DNA from: Gammaproteobacteria bacterium | GTDB lineage: Bacteria; Pseudomonadota; Gammaproteobacteria; Enterobacterales; Alteromonadaceae | DNA length: 64,000 bases | Assembly: GCA_017302255.1 (NCBI GenBank) | Contig: JAFLDV010000018.1 | Coordinates: forward strand, 17,582 to 81,581 | Direction of reading: 5' to 3' | In this document: positions 28,801 through 36,983 of the stretch, piece after piece | Position numbering within the stretch: position 1 is the stretch's first letter | Layout: each line of letters begins with the position of its first letter | Notes under the pieces: model-generated | Database searches by the model: none | Seen by the model: the letters and a program-made list of their open reading frames with translations, nothing else | Told to the model about the DNA's origin: nothing | Made by a program: the position numbers and the translations under genes

Positions 28801-30351
28801 CTGCGCAAATTGCTGACGGAAGTAATCATAGAATGTGCGAGGTTTACGTGATAACACTGCCATTGGCGTGTCATCCCCCATAGACCCTACGGCTTCTTGC
28901 GCATCTTTAGCGAGCACAGTAATTACTTGGTCGATTTCTTCATAGCTGTAATTAAACAGCTTATGCATGACCAACATCTCATCGTCGGTAAATACGCGTT
29001 TGCCGATTAAATCGGTTTCAAACTGTTCGTAAGGAACTAAACGTTGGACGTTTTGGTTGAGCCATTGCCGATAGGTGTGACGGGCTCTAAGGTCGAGATC
29101 AATTTCATCGGAGCGCCAGATCTTACCGGTCGAAGTATCGACTGCCAGCATCTCGCCCGGGCCCACGCGGCCTTTTTCCTGCACTTCATCAGGTGTGTAA
29201 TCCCAGATGCCAACTTCAGAAGCCAGCGTTAGTAATTTATCTTTAGTAATAACAAAACGCGCTGGGCGCAAACCGTTGCGGTCAAGGTTACAAGCGACAT
29301 GTTGGCCGTTGGTTAAAACGATACCTGCAGGACCATCCCATGGTTCCATATGCATCGAGTTGAACTCGTAGAAGGCCTTCAGATCATCATCCATTACTTT
29401 GTTGCCTTGCCACGCTGGTGGCACAAGCAAACGCATAGCGCGGAATAAGTCCATGCCGCCGGCAAGGAACAGTTCCAACATATTGTCGAGTGAGCTCGAA
29501 TCCGAGCCTTTTTGGCCGACAAATGGTGCGGCTTGTTTTAGATCCGGCAGCAGTGGCGATGCAAATTTATATTGGCGCGCTCGCGCCCATTGCCGGTTAC
29601 CGGTAATGGTATTGATTTCGCCGTTATGCGCTAAGAACCGGAACGGTTGTGCTAATGCCCAACGAGGCATGGTATTGGTCGAGAATCGTTGGTGGAATAC
29701 GCAAATCGCAGTTTCCATCCGGATGTCGGCCAAATCTAGATAGAAGCCTGGCAAATCAGCAGGCATCATCAGACCTTTAAACACGGTTACTAAACATGAA
29801 AAGCTCGGGATGTAGAAATCGCTATCATCCGGTAGCTGCTCAGCAACTTGTTTTTCGACTCGCCGACGCAGCATATACAGTCGACGTTCTAAATCGTGAT
29901 CGCTCCAACCTGGCTGTGCGCTGACAAAAACTTGCATAATTTGTGGCAGTGATTCAAGCGCAATAGGGCCAAGCACCGATGAATCAATTGGCACTTTACG
30001 CCAACCGACTAAAGTCAGTGTTTCCCGAGTGATTTCGTCTTCGACGATCTGGGTTACAAGCGCAGCTTTAACCGGATCTTGGCTTAAAAACAGCATACCT
30101 ACGCCGTATTTTTTACCCAATACCCAACCATTTTCCTCGGCAACTGCCCGGAAAAAGCTATCTGGCTTTTGCATCAGTAGTCCGCAACCATCGCCAGTTT
30201 TACCATCTGCAGAAATGCCGCCGCGATGTTGCATGCGGGCAAGTCCACTAATAGCAGTTCTGACGATCCGGTGACTGGCTACACCCTCTAAATGCGCAAT
30301 AAGCCCAAAGCCACAGTTTTCTCTGGCTTGGCTGTGGTGATACAACGCCAT
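25873..30351 (-). CDS. gltB: Glutamate synthase (NADPH) large subunit
   Basis: Alpha subunit of GOGAT: hydrolyses glutamine and transfers the ammonia to 2-oxoglutarate, making two glutamates. The 1492-residue chain begins with a 12-residue propeptide before the catalytic cysteine (ENCGFGLIAHLEG, Cys-13), followed by the class II amidotransferase domain, the central domain, the FMN-binding synthase domain (GYDGGTGASPLTS, cluster ligands CRFLRICHLNNCATGVATQ in outline) and the C-terminal GXGXG beta-helix. Full-length. First gene of gltBD, with GGAGGA as ribosome-binding site. Confidence 0.98.
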   Translation of the reverse strand: MALYHHSQARENCGFGLIAHLEGVASHRIVRTAISGLARMQHRGGISADGKTGDGCGLLMQKPDSFFRAVAEENGWVLGKKYGVGMLFLSQDPVKAALVTQIVEDEITRETLTLVGWRKVPIDSSVLGPIALESLPQIMQVFVSAQPGWSDHDLERRLYMLRRRVEKQVAEQLPDDSDFYIPSFSCLVTVFKGLMMPADLPGFYLDLADIRMETAICVFHQRFSTNTMPRWALAQPFRFLAHNGEINTITGNRQWARARQYKFASPLLPDLKQAAPFVGQKGSDSSSLDNMLELFLAGGMDLFRAMRLLVPPAWQGNKVMDDDLKAFYEFNSMHMEPWDGPAGIVLTNGQHVACNLDRNGLRPARFVITKDKLLTLASEVGIWDYTPDEVQEKGRVGPGEMLAVDTSTGKIWRSDEIDLDLRARHTYRQWLNQNVQRLVPYEQFETDLIGKRVFTDDEMLVMHKLFNYSYEEIDQVITVLAKDAQEAVGSMGDDTPMAVLSRKPRTFYDYFRQQFAQVTNPPIDPLREAHVMSLATSIGREHNVFSETAGYARRIQFESPVMMYSDLKQLKSADPTYYKHHIISLNYDATVETLEQAILRIRAEAIRVVREDKVVLLILTDRRIQQGWLPIPAAMAVGGVHHALVDAQLRCDSNIIIETATTRDPHHFAVLVGLGATGIYPFLAYETVEQLVEQGKLNISARQAVLNYRKGINKGLYKIMSKMGISTVASYRCSNLFEAVGVNRQVMDLCFPDVPSRLGGADFDDFQQDVQMRANMAWLKRKPLNHGGLLKYVHDGEYHAYNPDVVQTLQKAVRSGDYEDYKVYADFVNQRPVAHIRDLLEINTSAATPIAISEVSPTSALYPRFDSAAMSIGALSPEAHEALAIAMNRLGGRSNSGEGGEDPRRFGTEKNSKIKQVASGRFGVTPHYLVNAEVIQIKVAQGAKPGEGGQLPGEKVTAEIARLRYSVPGVTLISPPPHHDIYSIEDLSQLIFDLKQVNPDALISVKLVSEPGVGTIATGVAKAYADLITISGYDGGTGASPLTSVKYAGSPWELGLAEVHQALVENGLRDRVRLQVDGGLKTGVDVVKAAILGAESFGFGTGPMVALGCKFLRICHLNNCATGVATQDATLRRDHFNGLPEMVMNYFKFIAQEVQELMAQLGVKELTDLIGRTDLLSRREGQTARQVKLDLTPILLASGVSSEKPLYCVQNNPPFDSGPLNQTLVAKCGDMVRYKTGGRLSLPIRNTDRSVGAALSGLIARQHGNQGMATEPVEVSFTGTAGQSFGVWNAGGLHMSLQGDANDYVGKGMTGGQLAVFPPKGVSFAKENATIIGNTCLYGATGGRLYAAGRAGERFAVRNSGAIAVIEGTGDNCCEYMTGGVVVVLGQTGVNFGAGMTGGFAYLYDEHQDLDLRINPELVESLEISTPILQEHLRSLIHQHFEATGSERAHKILSSFQSCLGQFKLVKPKTSDVNSLLGHRARSSAELRVQAM

Positions 30352-30658
30352 GACACATCCTCCAACCTGTCTTAAAAGTAAATAAAAATTTATAAAAAGT
30401 GAATTAATATTCTTGTTATTCTAGTTTTTACGTCTGAAAGAAAATAACGGCATTACTTTCAAGGGTCAATGGTTGTTAGAGTTTTTATTCTATTTTTATT
30501 TGGACGTCTGTGCGTATAGACTCTACACAGGTATACCGATTTTTATCGAAAAATGCAAGCCAACTTTTGGCGAAAATCCGTGCGCTCGTCAGAATCGATT
30601 CTGCAGTATATTTCGTAATTAAATTACAGAAATAGCCTGTTTTGCGGTTTTTAGGCAG
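30352..30658. other. gltB upstream region
   Basis: AT-rich 300-bp region between the gltB start and the folE2 terminator. It carries the predicted gltB promoter (listed separately). The stretch 30500-30600 contains a few short imperfect repeats that I cannot assign to a known regulator; no coding frame. Confidence 0.5.
30441..30469 (-). promoter_or_regulatory. Predicted sigma-70 promoter of gltBD
   Basis: On the minus strand TTGACC (30469-30464), 17-bp spacer, TATTTT (30446-30441), about 90 bp upstream of the gltB start. Confidence 0.55.
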
Positions 30659-30686
30659 AAAAAAAGCTGCCGAAGCAGCTTTTTTT
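30659..30686. terminator. Terminator after folE2
   Basis: AAAAAAAGCTGC (30659-30670) pairs with GCAGCTTTTTTT (30675-30686), loop CGAA. On the minus strand it lies 30 bp past the folE2 stop and has a full T-run. Confidence 0.9.
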
Positions 30687-30716
30687 GTAGGAAGAGCAAA
30701 AAATGCTATTCGCTAT

Positions 30717-31643
30717 TTATGCGCGATAACCACCACTAATACCTTTAGCGGTTACAGCAACAGCGTCATGCGCATGCAGCGATTCATAGTGATTGACCCG
30801 CAGCCAGAAATCATCAAATTCGCTAAGTTGATTTAACGCATGTTTTAAACGACGAGCCGCGTCTTCGCAGAACATCAGGTTTTGACCGTTTAAACGAGCA
30901 AACTCTTGTTCGTCTGCGCGTTTAACTGCCGCTTGCACTGGCGTTTTGAGCGCGTCTTCAATTGCATCAATTAAGGCGATAATTGGGAACTCAACAAGTT
31001 TGCTGTTCAGCTTAACTTTTACTTCGGCAACCGAGCGTTGGCTGTGTGGTGTCGCCACAATACCTTGTGTGGTGCCTAACCAATCAATTACGACGTCACG
31101 ACTGATTTGCTGTTGTCCGTCGAATTTTGCCACAAATGCTTCTTGAATAAGTTGGCGAGCTAGTGCAGCAGAACATGGGCAAGTTGACGAATAAGGTACT
31201 TTCAGGGTGAGCTCAACCTGCAACTGTCCTGCCAGTACTTGTCCAGTAATAGTCACCGGATATGCTTTCCAGCCTTGTTTTTCGGTGATTAACGCTTTGC
31301 GGCGCAAATGCAGCTCAAAATCGAATTTTACGAAAGCTTGGTCACTTAATTCTTCGTGGCTAGTAATAAAACCGTCCAACAAATTGCACAAGGTCGCATG
31401 GCTTAAAGTCGACTCGGTCGACAGCTCATCCAACAATAAGTACAAGCGGGACATATGAATGCCCTTTGCTTTCGGATCTTTGAGATTTACAAAGGCCTCT
31501 ACGCTGGCGCTGACTTGACGCGGCGCTTCTGAGGCCAGCGCCAACATCAGTGGCACTTCAATATTGCTCATACCAACCCAATCTAAAGTGCCTTCAGTTG
31601 TGGCACATGAATGGTTGGCTATATCTGGCATCGCTGTCGGCAT
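30717..31643 (-). CDS. folE2: GTP cyclohydrolase FolE2 (type IB)
   Basis: Zinc-independent-type GTP cyclohydrolase I that makes dihydroneopterin triphosphate, first step of folate and (via queF partners) queuosine precursors. The 308-residue protein has the FolE2 signature: [11 protein letters not shown] near the start, the [15 protein letters not shown] cysteine motif that supplies the metal ligand, HSQRSVAEV, and C-terminal [13 protein letters not shown]. Many bacteria express FolE2 under zinc limitation through Zur; I looked for a Zur box upstream and did not find one. GGAG precedes the ATG. Confidence 0.95.
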   Translation of the reverse strand: MPTAMPDIANHSCATTEGTLDWVGMSNIEVPLMLALASEAPRQVSASVEAFVNLKDPKAKGIHMSRLYLLLDELSTESTLSHATLCNLLDGFITSHEELSDQAFVKFDFELHLRRKALITEKQGWKAYPVTITGQVLAGQLQVELTLKVPYSSTCPCSAALARQLIQEAFVAKFDGQQQISRDVVIDWLGTTQGIVATPHSQRSVAEVKVKLNSKLVEFPIIALIDAIEDALKTPVQAAVKRADEQEFARLNGQNLMFCEDAARRLKHALNQLSEFDDFWLRVNHYESLHAHDAVAVTAKGISGGYRA

Positions 31644-32321
31644 GAAATCTCCAGGTTCCGTCGATTACTACTACATCAGCAGGCTTATCGCTGAAAAAGG
31701 GCGGCATTTTAACTCATTGTGCAAATTTGTCTTATGAAAAATTTGCGTGAGACCAATCCATTTTTTCGAGCAATCGAGCCTGCGAGTGATTCTGGCCCTC
31801 TGATATGGCGCTTTGAATCCAATTATTCAATAGCTGCATTCAGCGGTAGGTAAAATACCTGATTAAATCACTCAAGTATTTTACGCTTTATAGTTACGCG
31901 CTGACAAGAGCACTGGATCAATCCATCATGCGCTGGACTGGTTTTTAGCAATTGCAATAGATTTAAATTAGAAACATTACATTGACGATATTTCGCCAGC
32001 ACGTTAACTAGGGTAAAATCGGCACTAGAAGTTTGCTCGAACGTCTTTATTGATAAGGCGTCTAGCGCTTATTGCGAAAATACATTCTGTAAAATCACAG
32101 CCAAAGAGACAGGTTTTGGCGGTAGTAGGTCGCGCTTCAGTGAATCGGCTTTTATAAAAGTTATTTATAAACAAATGATTGCAGCTGAATGCCAACTTCA
32201 TTTCCATATGAGAATTATCTCTAATTGGCAAAGAAGTCAATACCAGTTAATCTATCGCAAATTTGTCGTAGTTAAATGACTACGGTTGTGGCCATGTAGG
32301 ATATAACGATAAGAAGCCCCT
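31644..32321. other. 678-bp intergenic region with inverted repeats
   Basis: The longest non-coding stretch in the window, between divergent folE2 and the cyanophycinase-like gene. It holds three perfect inverted repeats: GCAAATTT/AAATTTGC (31721-31746, spacer 10), GTAAAATAC/GTATTTTAC (31850-31884, spacer 17) and CGTAGT/ACTACG (32267-32284, spacer 6). The 11-mer GCAAATTTGTC occurs at both ends (31721 and 32257). A 71-codon open frame at 32025-32240 on the minus strand has no ribosome-binding site and an unconvincing composition. No tRNA or terminator is visible. Confidence 0.55.
32225..32253 (+). promoter_or_regulatory. Predicted promoter of the cyanophycinase-like gene and arcB
   Basis: TTGGCA (32225-32230), 17-bp spacer, TAATCT (32248-32253), 69 bp before the start codon. 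The short palindrome CGTAGT-N6-ACTACG would lie at the start of the transcript. Confidence 0.5.
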
Positions 32322-34136
32322 ATGAAATTAGCCAAATCGCGCTGGTCTTTGCTGGCAATTGTTGCACTGTCTTTTTCGACAAGTGCAGCACCAGCAAAAA
32401 AAATGCCGTCTCATTCGATGATGTTAATCGGAGGCGGGGTTGATGTCTGTAGTACTTCACAGCAGTCTTCATGTCAGGCTAATGTTGAGTGGCCTACAAG
32501 CTTCCGCAAGAGTACGATGCATCAATTGGATGATCGTTATATTGATCTGATAGCTAAAGATGATATTTGGAAAGGTGGGCGTGAGCAAGTGGGCACTCAA
32601 GTGTTGGCAATGCTTAAGTTTTTGAAGCCAAAACTTGCTGATAAAGCTGTAAGTGAACGCGAGTTGACAAGATTGTGGCGCAGTAGTGACGTCGAAGCTG
32701 AGGGGGTTTGGGTTTCTGGTCGTGAATTATTTACATCACTAACCGAAGCTGAAAAAAATCTAATACTTGATCAATTAGAAGTGCAGCAAGTGCAATCCAA
32801 TGGTGATCGAATTCAAGAAATCGTAAATTTTGATGCAACACAAAACGATTACTCTAAGCAACTGTTTCAAAAATTTGTTGCTCTTGCGACTGAAGTAACA
32901 AAAAAGCCAAAACCAACTGTGTTAGTAGTTACTGCTTCTGGTCGTGATCCATATGCATCTGTCGACTTTTATTTGGATTTATTCAAACAAGTTGGTGCTG
33001 AACCAATCTGGTTTCCGGTGAACTCGGCATATCAGGCAGCGCAAAATCAAGCAGATCCTGTTGCTGCTTGTGCGGATTTCCTAAATATTCTGCGGAAAGA
33101 GCAAGGCACGTATCAGCGTGGTCGGATTTATCCAGATTTAATTCTGAAGCAAAAGGAGTTTTGTACTGCCGGTCACAAGTCTGCAGTTGCGCAGTTAAAA
33201 CGTGCTGATGCAGTGTTTTTCAACGGTGGCGATCAATCGCTGCTGCTAAAAGCTCTGAAAAACAAAGACGGTACTGATACGCCTGAACTTGCGCAATTAC
33301 GCCAAATGTATGAACGCGGTGAAATTATTATCGGTGGCACCAGCGCAGGCACTGCAGTAATGGCTGGTGGCAATTATCAAGGCAGCAGTTCAGTAATGAT
33401 AAGTGGCGGCACCAGTATCGATGCGATTTTAAATGGCGCTAAGCCGTTAACTCCAGAACTAATTGGTTGTGCTGCAAACAATACCTGTGGCGCCGGTATT
33501 GCTGAAGATACCTTAACTTATCAACCACAGGGCGGCCTTGGTTTATTTAGCTATGGCGTGCTTGATACTCATTTCTCTGAGCGTGGCCGTCAAGGCCGGT
33601 TGTGGCGTTTGTTGTTAGATAGCGGTTCACGCTTTGGTTTTGGCATTGATGAAAATACTGCTTTATTAGTTGCGTTAACGCGTAAGGGAGATCAATTACT
33701 TAGCAGCTTTAGTGTGTCTGGTGAAGGTGGGGTCTATGTTGCCGAGGTAAATGCGGAAACTAATCGCGCTGAGAATAACTTTGCCAACTTAATGAGTCAC
33801 TATTTTACGCAAGATGATCAGTTTTCAATTGTGCAAGGTCAAATATTGACCGAATTTGCGCCGTGGAAATATGCGCAAGGGGATAGTCAGCAGTTGATGG
33901 TTAATAGTGGCGATTTGTTTGGCGGCGATACTTATCGCACCATGGCCAATCTATTCTGTGCAAGTCAAAGTCCACAAGCGACTGGTCGTTTTGCGATAGA
34001 TGGTCAAGATTATCTAGTAACAGTGCGTAGGGCAAAAGGTTCTGCTAGTCGGCAAGGGACTTTTAACATCGGTACTAATAAACGCTCTTATTGTTCATAC
34101 CGGAATTTTTCTATTCAGCTAAACATCGCCCCATAA
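32322..34136 (+). CDS. Exported cyanophycinase-like peptidase (family S51)
   Basis: A 604-residue protein with a signal peptide (1-23, ending STSAA). Segments match the S51/cyanophycinase fold: MLIGGGVDVC near the start, VLVVTASGRDPYASVDFY, the ADAVFFNGGDQSLLL strand, and GGTSAGTAVMAGG with the nucleophile serine. A later GVLDTHFSERGRQGRLWRL supplies the conserved histidine region. Cyanophycinases split the storage polymer multi-L-arginyl-poly-L-aspartate into dipeptides; an exported form would act on external polymer or on other beta-Asp peptides. No cyanophycin synthetase is in the window. It is larger than cytosolic CphB (about 270-300 residues). arcB follows after 21 bp. Confidence 0.85.
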   Translation: MKLAKSRWSLLAIVALSFSTSAAPAKKMPSHSMMLIGGGVDVCSTSQQSSCQANVEWPTSFRKSTMHQLDDRYIDLIAKDDIWKGGREQVGTQVLAMLKFLKPKLADKAVSERELTRLWRSSDVEAEGVWVSGRELFTSLTEAEKNLILDQLEVQQVQSNGDRIQEIVNFDATQNDYSKQLFQKFVALATEVTKKPKPTVLVVTASGRDPYASVDFYLDLFKQVGAEPIWFPVNSAYQAAQNQADPVAACADFLNILRKEQGTYQRGRIYPDLILKQKEFCTAGHKSAVAQLKRADAVFFNGGDQSLLLKALKNKDGTDTPELAQLRQMYERGEIIIGGTSAGTAVMAGGNYQGSSSVMISGGTSIDAILNGAKPLTPELIGCAANNTCGAGIAEDTLTYQPQGGLGLFSYGVLDTHFSERGRQGRLWRLLLDSGSRFGFGIDENTALLVALTRKGDQLLSSFSVSGEGGVYVAEVNAETNRAENNFANLMSHYFTQDDQFSIVQGQILTEFAPWKYAQGDSQQLMVNSGDLFGGDTYRTMANLFCASQSPQATGRFAIDGQDYLVTVRRAKGSASRQGTFNIGTNKRSYCSYRNFSIQLNIAP

Positions 34137-34157
34137 GGCGAGTTAGGAGCCGCTGCA

Positions 34158-36461
34158 ATGAGTCAATACCCGGTCCGATACTGGGTTCGACAATTAGCCT
34201 CAGTGCAAAAGCAATGGGGCTGGTTGCAGCTATTTTCACTTGCGGTGCTGTTTATTCTGGTCACTGCAGGCTTAGTTGCACTTGCATTTAGTCTAACCAT
34301 TCATAATTCCGTTGACTGGAACTTAGTGACCGGTGCTTTATTATTCGCAGCAGTTTTCTCTCCGCCGTTGGTTTCAACATGCTTATATTTGATTAAACAC
34401 TTAGATGCTACTTTGTCCTATTTGCAGGATTCTGCACGGCAAGAAAAGCTACTAAACGAAAACCTGCAAGAAAATATCCGGCAGCTCAATTTTGAAATTG
34501 AAGAGCGCAAGAAGGCATTCCAAGCAAAACGACGAGCTATTGATGAACTTCGCAAAGAAATCTCCGGCCGGAAAAAGACGCAAAAGGAACTTGAAGAACA
34601 AAGCTTATTAATGCGCTCTATCGTCGACAGTTCGCCCGACTTATTCTATTACCGCGATGAAACCGGACGTTTCGCCAGCTGTAATAAAATGTTTGAGAAA
34701 CTTATCGGCAAATCTTCAATTGAACTGATTGGCAGATATCCTTCAGAGATTTATGCGCCGGATATGGCGCCAGCTGCCATTTTGACCGACCATGAAGTTT
34801 CGGTAAGCCAAGCAGAACTGACCGTTGACGTTGAATATGTGACCCCTGATGGCCAGACAATTTGGTTTGAAATGCGTAAAGTCCCGTTTTTCGACCGCCA
34901 AGGCCGCTATATCGGATTACTAGGCTTTGGCCGTGATATCACCTCACGTAAACTTGCCGAACAAGCCCTTGAACGCGCTTATCTGGATAAAGGGAAATTC
35001 ATCGCGACCCTTAGTCACGAGTTAAGAACCCCGCTTAACGGTATCGTCGGTTTGACTCGTCGTTTGCTCGAAACCAAACTGAGTCAGGAACAGCGCAGTT
35101 GGTCCAACACGATTTTTAGCAGCGCCGAAACCTTGGGTAATATTTTCAACGACATCATCGACTTGGATAAAATAGATCGCCAAGATTTGGATATCGTTTA
35201 TCAAAGCATCGAAATCGACAAGTTTATTGGGGATATCGCCAACTTCGCTGAGTTGATTTGCCAGCAAAAAGGCCTGAAATTCAAGTTGCAGTTGCTGGGT
35301 GAGCTCGACGGTTTTTTAAAGTTGGACCCAACCCGTGTTCGGCAAGTTTTGTGGAACCTTATCAACAACGCGGTAAAATTTACCGCCCGTGGTCAAGTGA
35401 GTTTGACTGCGGAATTTAGTCAAACTGCTACGCCACAACTCAAATTCCAAATTACCGACACCGGCATCGGTATTTCTATCACTGAGCAGCAACGTATATT
35501 CGATATGTACTATAAATCCAGCGATGGCCGTCGGTTATCGATAGTGGGTTCAGGCATCGGGTTATCGGTATCAAAAGCTTTAGTTGACGCCATGCACGGC
35601 AATATCAGTGTCAGCAGCCAAATCAACCAAGGGTCCACCTTTACCGTGGAATTGCCAACTGAGGTCTTATTAAAACCTGAAGCGACACCAGCAGTAGTGT
35701 GCCCAAGTCTAACTGTGTTGCTAGTTGAGGACGTGCCGCTCAATGCCGAAATCGCGACCAATTTATTAGAGCAACGAGGCCATACGGTCGTTCATGCTGA
35801 AACCGGTGAGGATGCTCTAGCGCTGCTTGAGACTGAGGATGACATTGATTTGGTGCTGTTAGACATGCAATTGCCAGATATGACTGGTGATCAAATTGCC
35901 CGATTTATGCAGGAAGAACCGCACTTAGCACAAATACCTATTGTGGTGCTCAGCGCTAACGTGCGAAAAGCCGAAGAGCAATTGGCAGGGATCCAAATTG
36001 CGGGTGCCTTAGCTAAGCCAATCAACACGAATAATCTTGATCAAGTCCTAGCTGAGCTGTTTGCACCTAGTTTGATCCGTAGCCAACAAAAAGTGGTGGC
36101 TAGCGATGAAGACGCTGTTTTGGACCTAAACATCCTGCAAGATTATCTGCAGTCGCTTGGTGTGAACTCGGTCAAACGCAGTATTCAATTATTCCAACAA
36201 TTACTGCCTGGTTATATCAATAAAATGGTCGAAGCGGCGACGCAACAGCAGTTGCATGAATTCCAGGAAGCGGCGCATAAATTAAAAGGCGCAGCTTCAT
36301 CAGTAGGGTTGTTGTGGGTCCAGCAACAAGCCAAGGAGTTTGAACTTAATGAAACGCCTAAATGGCAGAGTTTAGAGCGGCAACTAATTGAATTTCATTT
36401 AACTATTGAACAACATCTGAAAGTCCTGCAAGAGTATGTCGCTGCAGAGGCTAATGAGTAG
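34158..36461 (+). CDS. arcB: Aerobic respiration control sensor kinase ArcB (tripartite hybrid)
   Basis: Membrane sensor that autophosphorylates under low-oxygen or reduced-quinone conditions and phosphorylates ArcA through a His-Asp-His relay. The 767-residue protein has two membrane segments (about 24-46 and 58-78), a coiled coil, a PAS domain (about 150-265), the kinase core (His-287 in TLSHELRTPLNGIVG), ATP-binding N and G boxes, a receiver (Asp-569 in LVLLDMQLPDMTG) and a C-terminal HPt domain (His-707 in AAHKLKGAASSVGL). Order and length match E. coli ArcB (778). PAS Cys-175 matches E. coli Cys-180, but the partner of Cys-241 is Trp-236. Probably co-transcribed with the cyanophycinase-like gene. 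Stop abuts the converging DUF6702-like gene. Confidence 0.93.
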   Translation: MSQYPVRYWVRQLASVQKQWGWLQLFSLAVLFILVTAGLVALAFSLTIHNSVDWNLVTGALLFAAVFSPPLVSTCLYLIKHLDATLSYLQDSARQEKLLNENLQENIRQLNFEIEERKKAFQAKRRAIDELRKEISGRKKTQKELEEQSLLMRSIVDSSPDLFYYRDETGRFASCNKMFEKLIGKSSIELIGRYPSEIYAPDMAPAAILTDHEVSVSQAELTVDVEYVTPDGQTIWFEMRKVPFFDRQGRYIGLLGFGRDITSRKLAEQALERAYLDKGKFIATLSHELRTPLNGIVGLTRRLLETKLSQEQRSWSNTIFSSAETLGNIFNDIIDLDKIDRQDLDIVYQSIEIDKFIGDIANFAELICQQKGLKFKLQLLGELDGFLKLDPTRVRQVLWNLINNAVKFTARGQVSLTAEFSQTATPQLKFQITDTGIGISITEQQRIFDMYYKSSDGRRLSIVGSGIGLSVSKALVDAMHGNISVSSQINQGSTFTVELPTEVLLKPEATPAVVCPSLTVLLVEDVPLNAEIATNLLEQRGHTVVHAETGEDALALLETEDDIDLVLLDMQLPDMTGDQIARFMQEEPHLAQIPIVVLSANVRKAEEQLAGIQIAGALAKPINTNNLDQVLAELFAPSLIRSQQKVVASDEDAVLDLNILQDYLQSLGVNSVKRSIQLFQQLLPGYINKMVEAATQQQLHEFQEAAHKLKGAASSVGLLWVQQQAKEFELNETPKWQSLERQLIEFHLTIEQHLKVLQEYVAAEANE

Positions 36462-36983
36462 CTATCGTAATTGCCGCCACTTGCGATCACCGCTAAAAAT
36501 TACTGTACCTTTGTATTCACCTTGCTGAAAGTTCACCCGATTAATTTGTTTGGCCAAACTATCCTGTAGCACGGTTTGTTGCAGTTCTAGCTTAGTTAAA
36601 TCCTGCTTCTCAGTTGATTCTTGATAAATTTCAACAAGCTGAGGTGTGATTTGGATACCTACCCATTGCAGTTCAACCACATCGTCACCCTGACGTAGTT
36701 TGAAATGTCGCTCAATATAGTGCTGTAACACGGCCTCATGCTCAGGATGTTCTAGGTTAATCGCTAACTGTGTTTGAGCCATTAATACCGCCGTTAGGTC
36801 GTGCAACGTATAACTATGCACGATCTCCAATTTCCCTGATTTAGGGTTGGTTTCAATATTAACGATACTTTCAAAAAAGGTATGTGAGTAAGCGAATTGA
36901 CTGAATGTAAACGTCAACACCAAGAAAAAGCCACGCACAGCGAGCTGCTGTGCGTGGCGAATTTTGCTAAGACTTACTGCCAT
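36462..36983 (-). CDS. DUF6702-like exported protein
   Basis: A 173-residue protein with an N-terminal hydrophobic signal (about residues 17-33, ending YSHTF). The mature part contains NPKSGKLEIVHSYTLHDLTAVL and a C-terminal INRVNFQQGEY, which resemble DUF6702; this family call is from memory. It starts with an ATG whose A overlaps the stop of the upstream M1 peptidase gene (TGATG), so the two are translationally coupled. Function unknown. Its stop codon directly touches that of arcB, leaving no room for a terminator between them. Confidence 0.7.
   Translation of the reverse strand: MAVSLSKIRHAQQLAVRGFFLVLTFTFSQFAYSHTFFESIVNIETNPKSGKLEIVHSYTLHDLTAVLMAQTQLAINLEHPEHEAVLQHYIERHFKLRQGDDVVELQWVGIQITPQLVEIYQESTEKQDLTKLELQQTVLQDSLAKQINRVNFQQGEYKGTVIFSGDRKWRQLR

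Noticed and set aside
31644..31760. Zur box for folE2
   Set aside because: The known Zur consensus (palindrome around TGTTATA) is not present; the AAATTTGC repeat does not match it.
32025..32240. 71-codon open frame on the minus strand in the folE2 upstream gap
   Set aside because: No ribosome-binding site, no recognisable domain, unlikely composition; treated as chance.
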